Assembly: GCF_002355635.1 (NCBI RefSeq)
Contig: NZ_AP017558.1
Span: 682,001-746,000, forward strand
DNA: 64,000 nucleotides
Direction: 5' to 3'
Origin: Halopenitus persicus
GTDB taxonomy: Archaea > Halobacteriota > Halobacteria > Halobacteriales > Haloferacaceae
Positions 16,922 through 25,507 of the stretch are shown here, piece by piece. Every line of letters starts with the position of its first letter. Position 1 is the stretch's first letter. A program made the translations under genes and the position numbers. The notes under the pieces were generated by a model, which ran no database searches, was not told the DNA's origin, and saw nothing but the letters and a program-made list of their open reading frames with translations.

Positions 16922-18091
16922 ATGGACGAGGCGGCGGTGTTCGACCACGTCATCACGGCGCTGGAACGACGGGACTACGATCCCCTGGTGCACGTCCCCG
17001 AGGCTCACAGCGAGACGTACGCGGACGTGTTGGACCGCTGCCGCCGGCACGCGATCACCATCCGGGGTCGGTACCCGGACGTGATCGGGTTCACGAACCG
17101 CAATCGGGTGTTCGCGGTCGAGGTGAAGGGGTCCTCAGGGCTGCTTCGGGGAATCGGCCAGGCGCTCACCTATCAGGAGGGCGCGCACGTCTCCTACCTC
17201 GCGGGGGACGCGACCGCCGTCGACTCGCACGCGTCGCTGCTGCGGTCGAAGGGAGTTGGCGTCATCGGCGTCCGCGAGGACGGGGTGAGCGCCTGGCGGG
17301 CGCCGCCGCGGGCGGAGACGAGCACGGAGGTGACCGACGTCGAGGGGCAGCTCTCGCTGCGGCTTCGGGGCGGCGAGTTCGGCGGCGACGTCACCACGCT
17401 GACGCTGGCGCAGCCGCTGAACTACCTCGCGCCGGTGGTCGGGCTCGACGAGGCCGGACCGGCGCCGCAGGAGGAACTCGTCGAGCGGCTCGCCGACGAG
17501 TACGGCTTCGGCGCGGGGGCCGCGGCGGTCGCGAGCGCGCGGACGCTCGGCCTGCTGGCGGCCGGCTCGCCGTGTCGCCTGACCGACCAGGGCGAGCTGT
17601 CGGCGACGGTCCTCCGGGGATACGGCGTCGGGGACCTCGCGGACCTGTGGGCGATCAAGCGGGAAACGCGGGGGAGCACCGTCGTCGAGACGCACCCGCC
17701 GCTGGCGATCCTGCTGCGGAACGCGTTCGCGCGGCACCCGGAGTTCGGGCTATTGCTCGAGGCGCTTCGGGCGGAGGGCCCGCGGGTGCACTTCCTCGAC
17801 CTCCTCGAGCGGCTGGTTCGGGAGTATCCGAACGTGTTTTTAAGTGCAATCTGTACGACCCGCGGCGCCGAGCGCGCTCGCGAGCTGATCGAGCGCGGCG
17901 AGACGGCCCGGATCTACGCGGACCCGGACGTCTGGCGGGACGTCGTCCGGAACAACGTCCTGTTCAACTTCGTCCAGCAGCTCAAACACGTCGGGGTTCT
18001 GGCGCCGGCGACGCGAAGCCACAGCGGCGCGATGGCCGAGTACGATCCCGACGAGAAGCCCTGGATCCTCGCCGCGGACGATCGAGGATGA
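16922..18091 (+). CDS. PD-(D/E)XK nuclease-like protein with helical C-terminal region
   Basis: Protein of 389 residues. The N-terminal 110 residues match the restriction-endonuclease-like fold: a helix, then PDVIGFTNRNRVFAVEVKGS, in which Asp of PD and the E-V-K triad are the expected metal-binding and catalytic residues, then a helix GIGQALTYQEGAH that often follows in these enzymes. The remaining 270 residues are mostly helical with winged-helix-like stretches (LVERLADEYGFGAGAAAVASAR), perhaps for DNA binding or target recognition. I start it at MDEAAVFDHV; a start 16 codons upstream is possible. It is convergent with vapC, whose stop is 1 nt away. Function (repair, defence or transposon nuclease) unresolved. 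Confidence 0.7.
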   Translation: MDEAAVFDHVITALERRDYDPLVHVPEAHSETYADVLDRCRRHAITIRGRYPDVIGFTNRNRVFAVEVKGSSGLLRGIGQALTYQEGAHVSYLAGDATAVDSHASLLRSKGVGVIGVREDGVSAWRAPPRAETSTEVTDVEGQLSLRLRGGEFGGDVTTLTLAQPLNYLAPVVGLDEAGPAPQEELVERLADEYGFGAGAAAVASARTLGLLAAGSPCRLTDQGELSATVLRGYGVGDLADLWAIKRETRGSTVVETHPPLAILLRNAFARHPEFGLLLEALRAEGPRVHFLDLLERLVREYPNVFLSAICTTRGAERARELIERGETARIYADPDVWRDVVRNNVLFNFVQQLKHVGVLAPATRSHSGAMAEYDPDEKPWILAADDRG

Positions 18092-18092
18092 G

Positions 18093-18488
18093 TCAGCGAC
18101 CCTGGAGGTTCGTGACGGTCATCAGATCCGTAAGGAGGTCGGTCTCGAAATCATCGTCCGTCACGATGAGTTCGTCGCCGGTGGATCGCGCGGTCGCCGC
18201 GATGAGGAGATCCCGAGTAGCCATCCGTTCACCCCCGTCCAGCAGCTGATCCTGCATCCGTCCCGCTTCCAAGGCGATCCGTTCGTTGAGGTCAAGCGCA
18301 CGGACACCGCCGAACCGTTGACGGACCGCGACGACGTCCGTGGTTCCGGAACCGACCGCTCCATCGATGACCTCGAAGACGCAAAGCGAGGAGGTGAGAT
18401 ACGGTTGACCGCAGTCCTCGACGTGCTCGACGACGTCAGGGACGCCCTCGAGCATATCGATGATGACGGATGAATCGAGGAACGTCAC
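18093..18488 (-). CDS. vapC: VapC-type PIN-domain ribonuclease toxin
   Basis: Toxin of 131 residues that cuts RNA when not bound by its antitoxin. The PIN acidic residues are all present: D5 in FLDSSV, E39 in CVFEVIDG, D93 in ATRDLLIAA and D111-113 in IVTDDDFE. The start is GTG at 18488, whose bases overlap the TGA stop of vapB (GTGA), the usual arrangement for coupled translation. Longer in-frame starts would run antisense through vapB. The family's known targets are tRNA or rRNA; the target here is unknown. Confidence 0.88.
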   Translation of the reverse strand: MTFLDSSVIIDMLEGVPDVVEHVEDCGQPYLTSSLCVFEVIDGAVGSGTTDVVAVRQRFGGVRALDLNERIALEAGRMQDQLLDGGERMATRDLLIAATARSTGDELIVTDDDFETDLLTDLMTVTNLQGR

Positions 18489-18682
18489 CGCTCGAAACTC
18501 TCCCGAGAGCGCTTCACGGCCTCCCGTGCCCGCTCCGCCTTCCCCCCGCTCCACGCCCCAATGTCGATGGGCCGCTCGCTCTGCGCAAGCCGTTCGAGGA
18601 GCTCGTCGAACGTCTCGTCCTCCCGTTTCAGACGCTCCAGTATTCGTTTCGTATCGTCGGACACCCGGATTGACGTGCTCAT
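18485..18682 (-). CDS. vapB: VapB-type ribbon-helix-helix antitoxin
   Basis: Antitoxin of 65 residues. The N-terminus STSIRVSDDTKRILERLKRE is a typical ribbon-helix-helix DNA-binding strand and helix, and the C-terminal half (helical, basic, REAVKRSRESFER) would wrap the PIN toxin. The start at 18682 is the second ATG of the frame; it gives a clean RHH and lies about 25 nt after a TATA-like GATAATTA, which fits a leaderless mRNA. A near-perfect palindrome sits directly upstream and probably mediates autoregulation. Confidence 0.85.
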   Translation of the reverse strand: MSTSIRVSDDTKRILERLKREDETFDELLERLAQSERPIDIGAWSGGKAERAREAVKRSRESFER

Positions 18683-18683
18683 A

Positions 18684-18702
18684 TGTATACGGTCCGCATA
18701 CA
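18684..18702 (-). promoter_or_regulatory. Palindromic operator of vapBC
   Basis: The 19-base TGTATACGGTCCGCATACA is a palindrome with one mismatched pair around a central T. It lies between the TATA-like element (18705-18713, on the minus strand) and the vapB ATG at 18682, where bound antitoxin or antitoxin-toxin complex would block initiation. Confidence 0.6.
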
Positions 18703-18978
18703 CAGCTAATTATCTTTCGCCGAGGGCGCCCCCGGGAGCTGCCGCAAGGCGGGACCAACGAGGGATTATCGTCCCTTGCGATCGCGAAAGCGGTTCCAGC
18801 TCGACGGACGCCGAGCTCGCGGTGGATCGGACGTCAACGTCGTATACGACGCCGCGGCACGCCGATACCGAACCCGTCGGCTTCGGAGACCCGCCGTCCG
18901 TCGATCGGTTCGGACGTCGAGTTCGGACGTCGAGTTCAGACATCGCGATCGGTTTGCGCACCGGCCGAGTTGCGACCC

Positions 18979-19449
18979 TTAGAGCGCGGCCTGCATCCCG
19001 CACTCGGGGCACTCGACCCCGGGCGCGCCGTCGATCATCGCGAACGCGAGGTAGTCGCTGTCGCCGCAGGCCTCGCAGGGGCCGGCGATCCGGACGTCGG
19101 TCGACTCCTGGGGGGTGCCCATCGCGAGGGCGCGGAGGGGCGCGTCCGACTCGTTGCGGCCCTGCTGGTACTCGCCGGGCTCGAACCGGACCAGCTGGCC
19201 CTCGCCGACGGTGACCGTCTCGGAGTCGGCCGTCGGGCCGGGGGCCGTCTCGAAGGTGGCCTCGCCCTCGAGGACGAGGAACGTCTCCTCCTGGTCGAGG
19301 TGCGCGTGGAGCCCGGCGGTGAACGCCTCGCCGGGGTCGAGCGCGTAGTAGTTCATCGCGAAGTCGTCCGCCCCGAGGGCGTCCGCGACGCTGGCACGGT
19401 TTTGGGGACTGTCCGCGGCATCGAGGTCGGCAACGTCGATCGTTTCCAT
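18979..19449 (-). CDS. Cupin protein with C-terminal zinc ribbon
   Basis: Cytosolic protein of 156 residues. Residues about 35-110 form a cupin barrel with motif 1 GLHAHLDQEETFLVLEGEA (His, His and Glu metal ligands) and motif 2 RFEPGEYQQGRNES. The end carries a zinc ribbon, CEACGDSDYLAF... followed by CPECG, four cysteines in all. The start METIDVADLD is chosen because upstream ATGs add nonhomologous, basic sequence. The combination suggests a metal-binding sensor or small-molecule enzyme; substrate unknown. Confidence 0.78.
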   Translation of the reverse strand: METIDVADLDAADSPQNRASVADALGADDFAMNYYALDPGEAFTAGLHAHLDQEETFLVLEGEATFETAPGPTADSETVTVGEGQLVRFEPGEYQQGRNESDAPLRALAMGTPQESTDVRIAGPCEACGDSDYLAFAMIDGAPGVECPECGMQAAL

Positions 19450-19689
19450 TGCGGGTTCGGTTTGGATGGGGAGCGTGAATAAGGTACTGCACGACGGCAG
19501 GGTGGTCCACGGTGTCGTCGCGATGAAGCGCTCGTGTCGATCGCCGTCGAGACGGAGCTCGGTAATTTCGAAACGGTGACACCGGGAAACAGGTGACGGC
19601 ACAGTCGATATTGGTACTGCAGTCACCCATTTCCGTTCGTGCGCTCGACGTAACTGACAAAGGGAGACGCCGAGAACCACCAGACAGAG

Positions 19690-19860
19690 ATGGCGTCCAG
19701 TACCGATTCCTCAACAGCGATCGACGACGAGGTCCGTACGCTGTACGAGCGGTGTCTGGAAGCCGAGAGCGACGCCGAACGCCACGAAATCGCCCTTGAG
19801 ATGGGACGACTCGACGGACGCCGACACGCGGGGATCTACGACGCGCTGGAATCCGGGTGA
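19690..19860 (+). CDS. Small haloarchaeal protein (56 residues)
   Basis: Short frame with acidic haloarchaeal composition: MASSTDSSTAIDDEVRTLYE, then a helix CLEAESDAERHEIALEMGRL and the end GRRHAGIYDALESG. It is helical throughout, with no motif I recognise. Preferred GC-rich codons, a normal ATG and a stop after a clean frame support a true gene. It is the last host-like gene before the AT-rich island. Confidence 0.55.
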   Translation: MASSTDSSTAIDDEVRTLYERCLEAESDAERHEIALEMGRLDGRRHAGIYDALESG

Positions 19861-20373
19861 CATCCGACGAGCGAGCCGAACATCCGGCCCAGAAGCATTA
19901 CAGACCGACCGCCAGGCGCTCGAGTCGGTCGTTTCGGTGGGATGGATGGGCCCGTTCGACGCTGGTTTGACTCTCCGCAAGGATTAGCGTATGTTAAATA
20001 TACCAAATTCTACATATACACCGTAATATAGTAAATATTGTATTTAATATTTCCTTATATTTATGATTATTCATATTTAATCTGTATATCATAATTCAAC
20101 TTCGTGTTCATCGTAGTTCGGGGTGCCATCTCCACTGATCCGAGTTTAACCGTGTCACGTTAGACGGCGTGTTTAGCCCAGCTTGACACTAGTCGAAGCT
20201 GATTTACGCCGGATCGCGGTCTCACCAACACATTATTTCTCAGATCCGCGTCCGTCAGCAGTCTTTTGATCTCTTAATCTAGAGTTATAAATTATTCTAA
20301 TACTAATACATTTGTCATATATTAAAATTTTATTTGTCAACCTAATATAGCATAATAAAATGTGTGGGATTTG
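19861..20373. other. AT-rich left border of the genomic island, no gene seen
   Basis: From about 19985 the base composition falls abruptly from GC-rich to strongly AT-rich, with runs such as ATAGTAAATATTGTATTTAA. All frames are short and interrupted. The 3' end contains TATA-like sequences that belong to neither flanking gene with certainty. I see no tRNA, integrase or clear direct repeat that would mark an attachment site. Confidence 0.7.
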
Positions 20374-21183
20374 TCAATAATTCGAAGTCATCTCGTTCAA
20401 GATCTTCTCCTCCAATGTCTCAACCGATGATCGCAGTATTTTCGGGATCTCTTTTCGAAACCGGGTGTCGGTCATCCGATAGCTCGGTCCGAACAAGGAA
20501 ATGGCGCAGATCGTGTTCCCGCTTACTCCCTTAACGCGGTGTCCAACCGCTCGTAATCCCTCCACGGCTTCCTCATCCGAATACGCAAACCCTCTCTGCT
20601 TAATGTCCTCCAGTTCATCAAATAGTTCCGTCTTTGACGTGATCGTGTTTTCCGTCCGACGCGGGAGTCCCCATCGGTCAACGATCTCATTCACCCGTTC
20701 CTTCGACATCGTTGCAAGAAGTGCTTTCCCCGATGCAGTGCAATGAAGGTGATAATAGGTTCCGGAGTGATACTCCTGGTTACCCATTCCTCCATCGCTT
20801 GCTGCATATCGATGTTCCGGATGATAGGACTCCTCGAGAATCAATCCTCGTCCATCGTTTTCGACAACCATATCGACCTCTTCGCGGGTTTCGTTGGCTA
20901 GTTCCCGGGTGGTTTCTATTGCGAGTTTGTGCTGTTTCTTCCTACTTCGAGCGTATCCGCCGAGGTTGTAGAATTTCAATCCGATGTGGTACTGTTCCCC
21001 CTCTTTAACGACGTATCCGTTATGTCTCAGCGTTTGAAGATGTTTGTAGGTGGTACTCTTTACCAGATCCAGCTCGTCAGTGATATCTGCCATCGTTGCG
21101 CCATCTTGATCTTGAATAAAATCAACGATATCTAGAGAACGCTGTGTCGTGTCTAGGATATTATCATTGTGATCAGTAGGCAT
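20374..21183 (-). CDS. IclR-family transcriptional regulator
   Basis: Regulator of 269 residues, the normal IclR size. Residues about 15-70 are the winged helix (MADITDELDLVKSTTYKHLQ, TLRHNGYVVKEG), and residues 85-260 form the GAF-like effector domain, with the hallmark LHCTASGKALLATM and AVGHRVKGVSGNTICAISL. IclR proteins sense small carboxylates and control catabolic genes next to them. It is divergent from the amidinotransferase/ABC transporter/amidohydrolase genes, which is the usual layout for a local regulator of a degradation pathway. Its codons are less GC-rich than genes outside the island. Confidence 0.92.
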   Translation of the reverse strand: MPTDHNDNILDTTQRSLDIVDFIQDQDGATMADITDELDLVKSTTYKHLQTLRHNGYVVKEGEQYHIGLKFYNLGGYARSRKKQHKLAIETTRELANETREEVDMVVENDGRGLILEESYHPEHRYAASDGGMGNQEYHSGTYYHLHCTASGKALLATMSKERVNEIVDRWGLPRRTENTITSKTELFDELEDIKQRGFAYSDEEAVEGLRAVGHRVKGVSGNTICAISLFGPSYRMTDTRFRKEIPKILRSSVETLEEKILNEMTSNY

Positions 21184-21817
21184 TGACCAATGGTACCGGC
21201 TCTACTTTTAATAGTTTTTCTCTTCCGAACGGCATATATACGCACGGATGGAAATAACTGGGTTGTCTTCAATTTCGGTATGCATCTCAGATAGAGAAGT
21301 GAATCCCAAAGAAAAACTCGATTTTAGCCTCTCGTAGTCATCTCCTGTGAATTACTAATATAGTAGTGTAATTCTAGAGATTGCGATGGAGTACTATTTA
21401 ATAGTTTTTGAGAAAGAAACTCTTGAGATGGGTGAACTCCGACAAGCAGTTCGTTCAAGCGAACTAACAATTTGACTCTGCGGTCACCGAAGGCATCGAC
21501 GACTCGTGGCTTGATTACTTGCAGAACCACGGCCGGGGGAACGGCACACAGGTGATTCGACGAACCGCTAGCAACTGACGAGATCTTGCGACTGATCGCG
21601 AATACGAAAACCCCCACGAGCTCCGTACACTGCTTCTGTCGCTATCGTCCTGGGTGAGCGCTGAGGTCTGCAAGATCCACTGTCGCCTTTCGAAACGTGG
21701 AGACAACGGGTTGGCTTCGATAGTGCTCTACCGGTGCGGATCATCCATCCGATCTTTGCCAAATATTTTTATACTATGGAATATGCTGTTTGTTGTATGG
21801 GTGCAACCCAATAGATT
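21184..21817. other. Divergent intergenic region with unresolved coding remnants
   Basis: The 630-base space between the IclR regulator and the amidinotransferase gene. The middle (about 21420-21760) is more GC-rich and shows several short overlapping frames on both strands, none longer than about 100 codons and none with a recognisable motif; it may be a decayed gene or transposase. Near the right end CAAATATTTTTATACTATGG (about 21759-21778) is a good TATA element for the gene starting at 21818. Near the left end AT-rich sequence likely holds the IclR promoter. Confidence 0.5.
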
Positions 21818-22924
21818 ATGGCGGAGGCAGAGATCACTGCGGACGAAGACGGAGAGTTCGGAGAATCAGTCGATGAAATGTACAAGTCGCTTCACCCACA
21901 GGTTCTCTCGGACTTCGAGGATGAAATGCCCAAACTCTGGGGTGAAAAGTGGAAGGCAAACACCACGGTCGGGAAGCTCAGAACCGCACTCTTGCACAAG
22001 CCGGGCGAAGAGATGCTCCAAGTCGGCGAGGAGACTCCCTGGGAGCCCCACGAATCCAGCCTTGCGGCGTGGCGTATGCGGGAACAGCCTGATCTCGACG
22101 AGATGGTGGAGCACCACTACAATCTGAAGGACACGCTCGAGGCGGAGGGGGTGGACGTCATTACCCGCGAACCGGACCCGAACGATCCGCCGTACCAGGT
22201 CAAATCGATTTATTGTGATGACGTCGCACAACCTGCGGCATACGGGCACGTCATCCTCCGAATGTACGATAACGTGCGGCGGGGCGAGGAGGTCCCGACG
22301 TACAAGACCCTGGCCAAGAACGATATTCCGGTCGTCGGGATGATCACCGGGAAAGGAATGGTTGAAGGAGGGACATGCGGATGGTTCGACGAGAAACACG
22401 CGTTCATTGAAGTCCACGTTCCGCGGGAAAACACGTCCGACCCGGAGGTGATGCGTGCAAACGAGGCAGGACACCAGCAACTGGCAAACATCATCAAATC
22501 ACAGGACCCCGAGGTGGACGTTCGAGTTCAATCCGGATACGGAGAGACGAAAGGGAACATCCCGTATGCGATGGTCGATCGCCATACGAGCATCGGCAAG
22601 GAGGAGTGGTACGATCCGCACCTCGTCGAGTGGATGAAATCCGAGATGGACTGGAACTTCATCGAACCGCCGGAACACCTCGTTCGCGATCAGGTCCGAG
22701 CGTTCACGCGCGGGCCAAATACCGGGGTCGTGCTGGAGCCGGGGAAACTCCTGACGACTGATCAGTATCCGGAGGCGACGAGGTGGTTCGAATCGATCGG
22801 CCTCGAGGTCGTCGAGGTCAACGTCGAGAGCCTCGTTCGACCGAGAAACAGCGGGAGCATTCACTGCTGCGTCGGAAGCCTTCGACGGGATCCCGAACCC
22901 GAGGAACCGGATACGTACGCATAA
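21818..22924 (+). CDS. Amidinotransferase / guanidine-modifying superfamily protein
   Basis: Protein of 368 residues with the pseudo-symmetric fold of arginine deiminase, dimethylargininase and amidinotransferases, which act on guanidino groups through a cysteine. Visible marks are TVGKLRTALLHKPG at the first strand, GKGMVEGGTCGWFD in the substrate-binding loop, and the C-terminal nucleophile region GSIHCCVGSLRRDP. The usual EGGD reads EGGT here, and the usual internal HxD is not obvious (VDRHTSIG is the nearest), so the reaction may differ from known members. Directly followed by an ABC importer and enzymes, it is likely the entry or second step of the island's pathway. Confidence 0.75.
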   Translation: MAEAEITADEDGEFGESVDEMYKSLHPQVLSDFEDEMPKLWGEKWKANTTVGKLRTALLHKPGEEMLQVGEETPWEPHESSLAAWRMREQPDLDEMVEHHYNLKDTLEAEGVDVITREPDPNDPPYQVKSIYCDDVAQPAAYGHVILRMYDNVRRGEEVPTYKTLAKNDIPVVGMITGKGMVEGGTCGWFDEKHAFIEVHVPRENTSDPEVMRANEAGHQQLANIIKSQDPEVDVRVQSGYGETKGNIPYAMVDRHTSIGKEEWYDPHLVEWMKSEMDWNFIEPPEHLVRDQVRAFTRGPNTGVVLEPGKLLTTDQYPEATRWFESIGLEVVEVNVESLVRPRNSGSIHCCVGSLRRDPEPEEPDTYA

Positions 22925-23190
22925 TAGACCGCTTTCGAAGGGAATGACGGCTGAAGTGTCGAACGGCGCCAATTGAGCCTGGCAGCAAAAAAGCGGAACG
23001 GAGTCGAGCATACTCCGGCTGAATTATTCGTTTCTCCGGGTGCTAATCCAACAATCATCTACCGCGATATCTGAGCATCCTGGACCACGTTCACCGAAGC
23101 GATCGAACAGTCCACACATCCAACGTTCTCTCAGTTGGCCTCCATACCGTCGTGAGATGAACGAGAATTACTGTTTCGATCTGGGATAAA

Positions 23191-23198
23191 TTTATATA
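23191..23198 (+). promoter_or_regulatory. TATA element that decides the start of the binding-protein gene
   Basis: TTTATATA at 23191-23198, preceded by purine-rich GGGATAAA. Archaeal transcription begins about 25 bases after the centre of this box, that is near 23220. This makes the ATG at 23222, not the one at 23207, the likely start on a leaderless mRNA. Confidence 0.6.
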
Positions 23199-23221
23199 GA
23201 TAGGCTATGCAGATCGCTTTG

Positions 23222-24355
23222 ATGCGTTCAAGAAGACGGTTCATTCAGTCAGCGGGGGTTGCATCGTCGATGGTTGCCGGCCTCAGCGGTTGCTTGGGTG
23301 ATGGCGATGGGGGCAATGGTAACGGCGGCGCTCAAACCGGAACCGTCGATGGTGATCCGGGGCTGGCCGACGAGCTTCGCGTCTCAACGTACGGTGGGGC
23401 TATGGGCAACGCGATCTCGAGCACCGTGCTTGACGGGTTCGAGGAGGAATACGGAGTCGAGATCGTCTCCGGAGACTTCCCGTCGAACTGGGGTCTCATA
23501 TCACAGATGCAGGCCGGAGAAGTCGATGTTGACGTCCTTATCCTGGATAATACTGCAGTTCCAACCGCTTACGAAGCGGATCTGATGTTGGAGCTTCGAC
23601 CGGAAAACATCCCGAACCTCGAACGGTATCAGGACCGGTTCGACCCACGAAACGCCCGATGGGACCCGACCGAAAACGGAGCGAGTTACGCACCGTTCCA
23701 ATACTTTGCGGATGGGATGACGTATAATACGGAGCAGCTGGACACGCCGACGGAATGGGATGATATGCTCACCGAGGGAGCACAGGGACATGCCATCAAT
23801 GCGTCGTGGATCGACCGCGTTCTCGGGGTGGCCGGTGTCGATATCGGCGTAGACGTCAGTGATCTCGGCACGGATACCGAATCAAAACTGAACCAGATCT
23901 GGGAACGCGTTGAGGAGCAAAACGAGTACATCTTCGAGTGGGCGGACACCGGAGGAACCATCCAGGATGCCTTCGCGAGCGGGACCGCATACATTGGAAT
24001 GATGTGGTATGGGAGAGCGACGACGCTCCACGACGAGGATGACGTTCCGATCGAGTACATCATCCCGGAGGAAGGAACGACGATGGCCACGAGTGGCTGG
24101 AGCGTTTCCGAAACGACGGAGCGTCGCTATACCGCCGAGAAGTTCATCGATTACAGCCTCTCCGAGCAGGCACAATACGACTACGGCGAAGCCATCGGTT
24201 ACGTCCCAACGACGGAGATGGACGAACTCCCGCAAATCGTCCAAGACAATCCGGATTATCAGCAAAAAGACCGTCTGGAGTTCTTCGATGGACACGCGCT
24301 TATGAACAATCAATCCGATTGGGCAAGAGAATTCCAGCAGCGCATTCGGCAGTAA
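23222..24355 (+). CDS. ABC transporter substrate-binding lipoprotein (PotD / spermidine-opine type)
   Basis: Exported binding protein of 377 residues. It begins RSRRRFIQSAGVASSMVAGL, a Tat signal, and a lipobox Cys follows (SGC), then a short Gly/Asn-rich linker GDGGNGNGG. The mature part opens LRVSTYGGAMGNAISSTVLD and shows the family pattern of a periplasmic-binding protein type 2 of the spermidine/putrescine/opine class, ending with the hinge-like TATSGWSVSE region. It should catch the substrate outside the cell and deliver it to the two permeases encoded downstream. Which cation or amide it binds cannot be read from sequence. Confidence 0.85.
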   Translation: MRSRRRFIQSAGVASSMVAGLSGCLGDGDGGNGNGGAQTGTVDGDPGLADELRVSTYGGAMGNAISSTVLDGFEEEYGVEIVSGDFPSNWGLISQMQAGEVDVDVLILDNTAVPTAYEADLMLELRPENIPNLERYQDRFDPRNARWDPTENGASYAPFQYFADGMTYNTEQLDTPTEWDDMLTEGAQGHAINASWIDRVLGVAGVDIGVDVSDLGTDTESKLNQIWERVEEQNEYIFEWADTGGTIQDAFASGTAYIGMMWYGRATTLHDEDDVPIEYIIPEEGTTMATSGWSVSETTERRYTAEKFIDYSLSEQAQYDYGEAIGYVPTTEMDELPQIVQDNPDYQQKDRLEFFDGHALMNNQSDWAREFQQRIRQ

Positions 24356-24369
24356 CAGAGTGACCGCCT

Positions 24370-25503
24370 ATGACACCAACACTACAGCAAACGGAGCCAA
24401 CGTCGTCAAGTGACGAACGAAAGGCAGTCGTTACGCTCGATTCTATCGTCAAAGAGTTCGGGGACGTGACGGCAGTTGACGACGTTTCGATCGAGGTACG
24501 GGATGGGGAGTTCTTCTCAATCGTCGGACCGAGTGGATGTGGAAAAACCACAACCCTTCGAATGATAGCCGGGTTCGAACGGCCGACCCGCGGACGGATT
24601 CATCTCGAGGATGAGGACGTCAGTCAGGTTCCCGCGTATGAACGGGACATTGGTATGGTATTCCAAGGGTATGCCCTCTTTCCACACAAAACCGTCGGCG
24701 AAAACGTCGCGTTCGGTCTCAAAATGCAGGGAGTTCCGGAGGAGGAGCGTGAAAAACGAGTCGCCGACATACTCTCGCTTGTGAATCTTCCGGGAACCGA
24801 GGATCGGAATCCGACGGAACTTTCGGGAGGTCAACAGCAACGCATCGCGCTCGCACGCGCACTGGTCGTTGAACCCTCGGTGTTGTTGTTGGACGAGCCA
24901 TTATCGAACCTCGACCGCAAACTTCGGGAGGAAATGCGATTCGAGCTCAAACGAATTCAGGACGAGCTGGGCATTACCACGATCTATGTCACTCACGACC
25001 AGGAGGAAGCTATGTCTATGAGTGACCGGATTCTAGTGCTAAATAAGGGTGAAATGGAGCAGATCGGGGAGCCGTATGAGATCTATCACGGGCCGTCAAA
25101 CCAGTTCGTCGCCGACTTCATCGGAGACATCAATGCGTTACCGGGGACCATCGTGTCAAAGACGGATTCCCAATATACGGTTGAGCTAGATGACACGACA
25201 GACGTGATCGATCTGCCACGTTCGGTTTCCGGACGGGAGCTCCAGGCCGATACGCGCGTCAACGTCAACGTTCGTCCGGCGGACTCCCAGTTGGACACGA
25301 AGCTCGACGAAGGGATATCGCTTCAAGGAACGATCGAGGCGATAAATTTCCTCGGGAAGAGTGCGAACATTCTTATCGACGTGAACGGTCGTGAATTCCT
25401 CGTGCAAGCGAACGGGAGAACGGCTGGTGGTCGTTACCAACCGGGAGACTCGGTCACGGTCAACTGGAAAACAGAGGCCAGCATACTTCTGCAAGAATCC
25501 TAA
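24370..25503 (+). CDS. ABC transporter ATPase (PotA-like, with TOBE domain)
   Basis: ATP-hydrolysing subunit of 377 residues. Walker A GPSGCGKTT near residue 57, Q-loop MVFQGYALFPHKTV, signature LSGGQQQR, Walker B VLLLDEPLSN and the switch His in TIYVTHDQEEAMSM are all intact. Residues about 260-375 form the C-terminal TOBE regulatory domain of the CUT1/MOI/POPT group. It starts 14 nt after the binding-protein gene and ends 4 nt before the first permease, so the transporter is one operon. Confidence 0.93.
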   Translation: MTPTLQQTEPTSSSDERKAVVTLDSIVKEFGDVTAVDDVSIEVRDGEFFSIVGPSGCGKTTTLRMIAGFERPTRGRIHLEDEDVSQVPAYERDIGMVFQGYALFPHKTVGENVAFGLKMQGVPEEEREKRVADILSLVNLPGTEDRNPTELSGGQQQRIALARALVVEPSVLLLDEPLSNLDRKLREEMRFELKRIQDELGITTIYVTHDQEEAMSMSDRILVLNKGEMEQIGEPYEIYHGPSNQFVADFIGDINALPGTIVSKTDSQYTVELDDTTDVIDLPRSVSGRELQADTRVNVNVRPADSQLDTKLDEGISLQGTIEAINFLGKSANILIDVNGREFLVQANGRTAGGRYQPGDSVTVNWKTEASILLQES

Positions 25504-25507
25504 TCAG

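Noticed and set aside
21184-21817. A transposase in the gap between the IclR and amidinotransferase genes
   Set aside because: Short frames on both strands, but none has a DDE or HUH motif or terminal inverted repeats that I can see.
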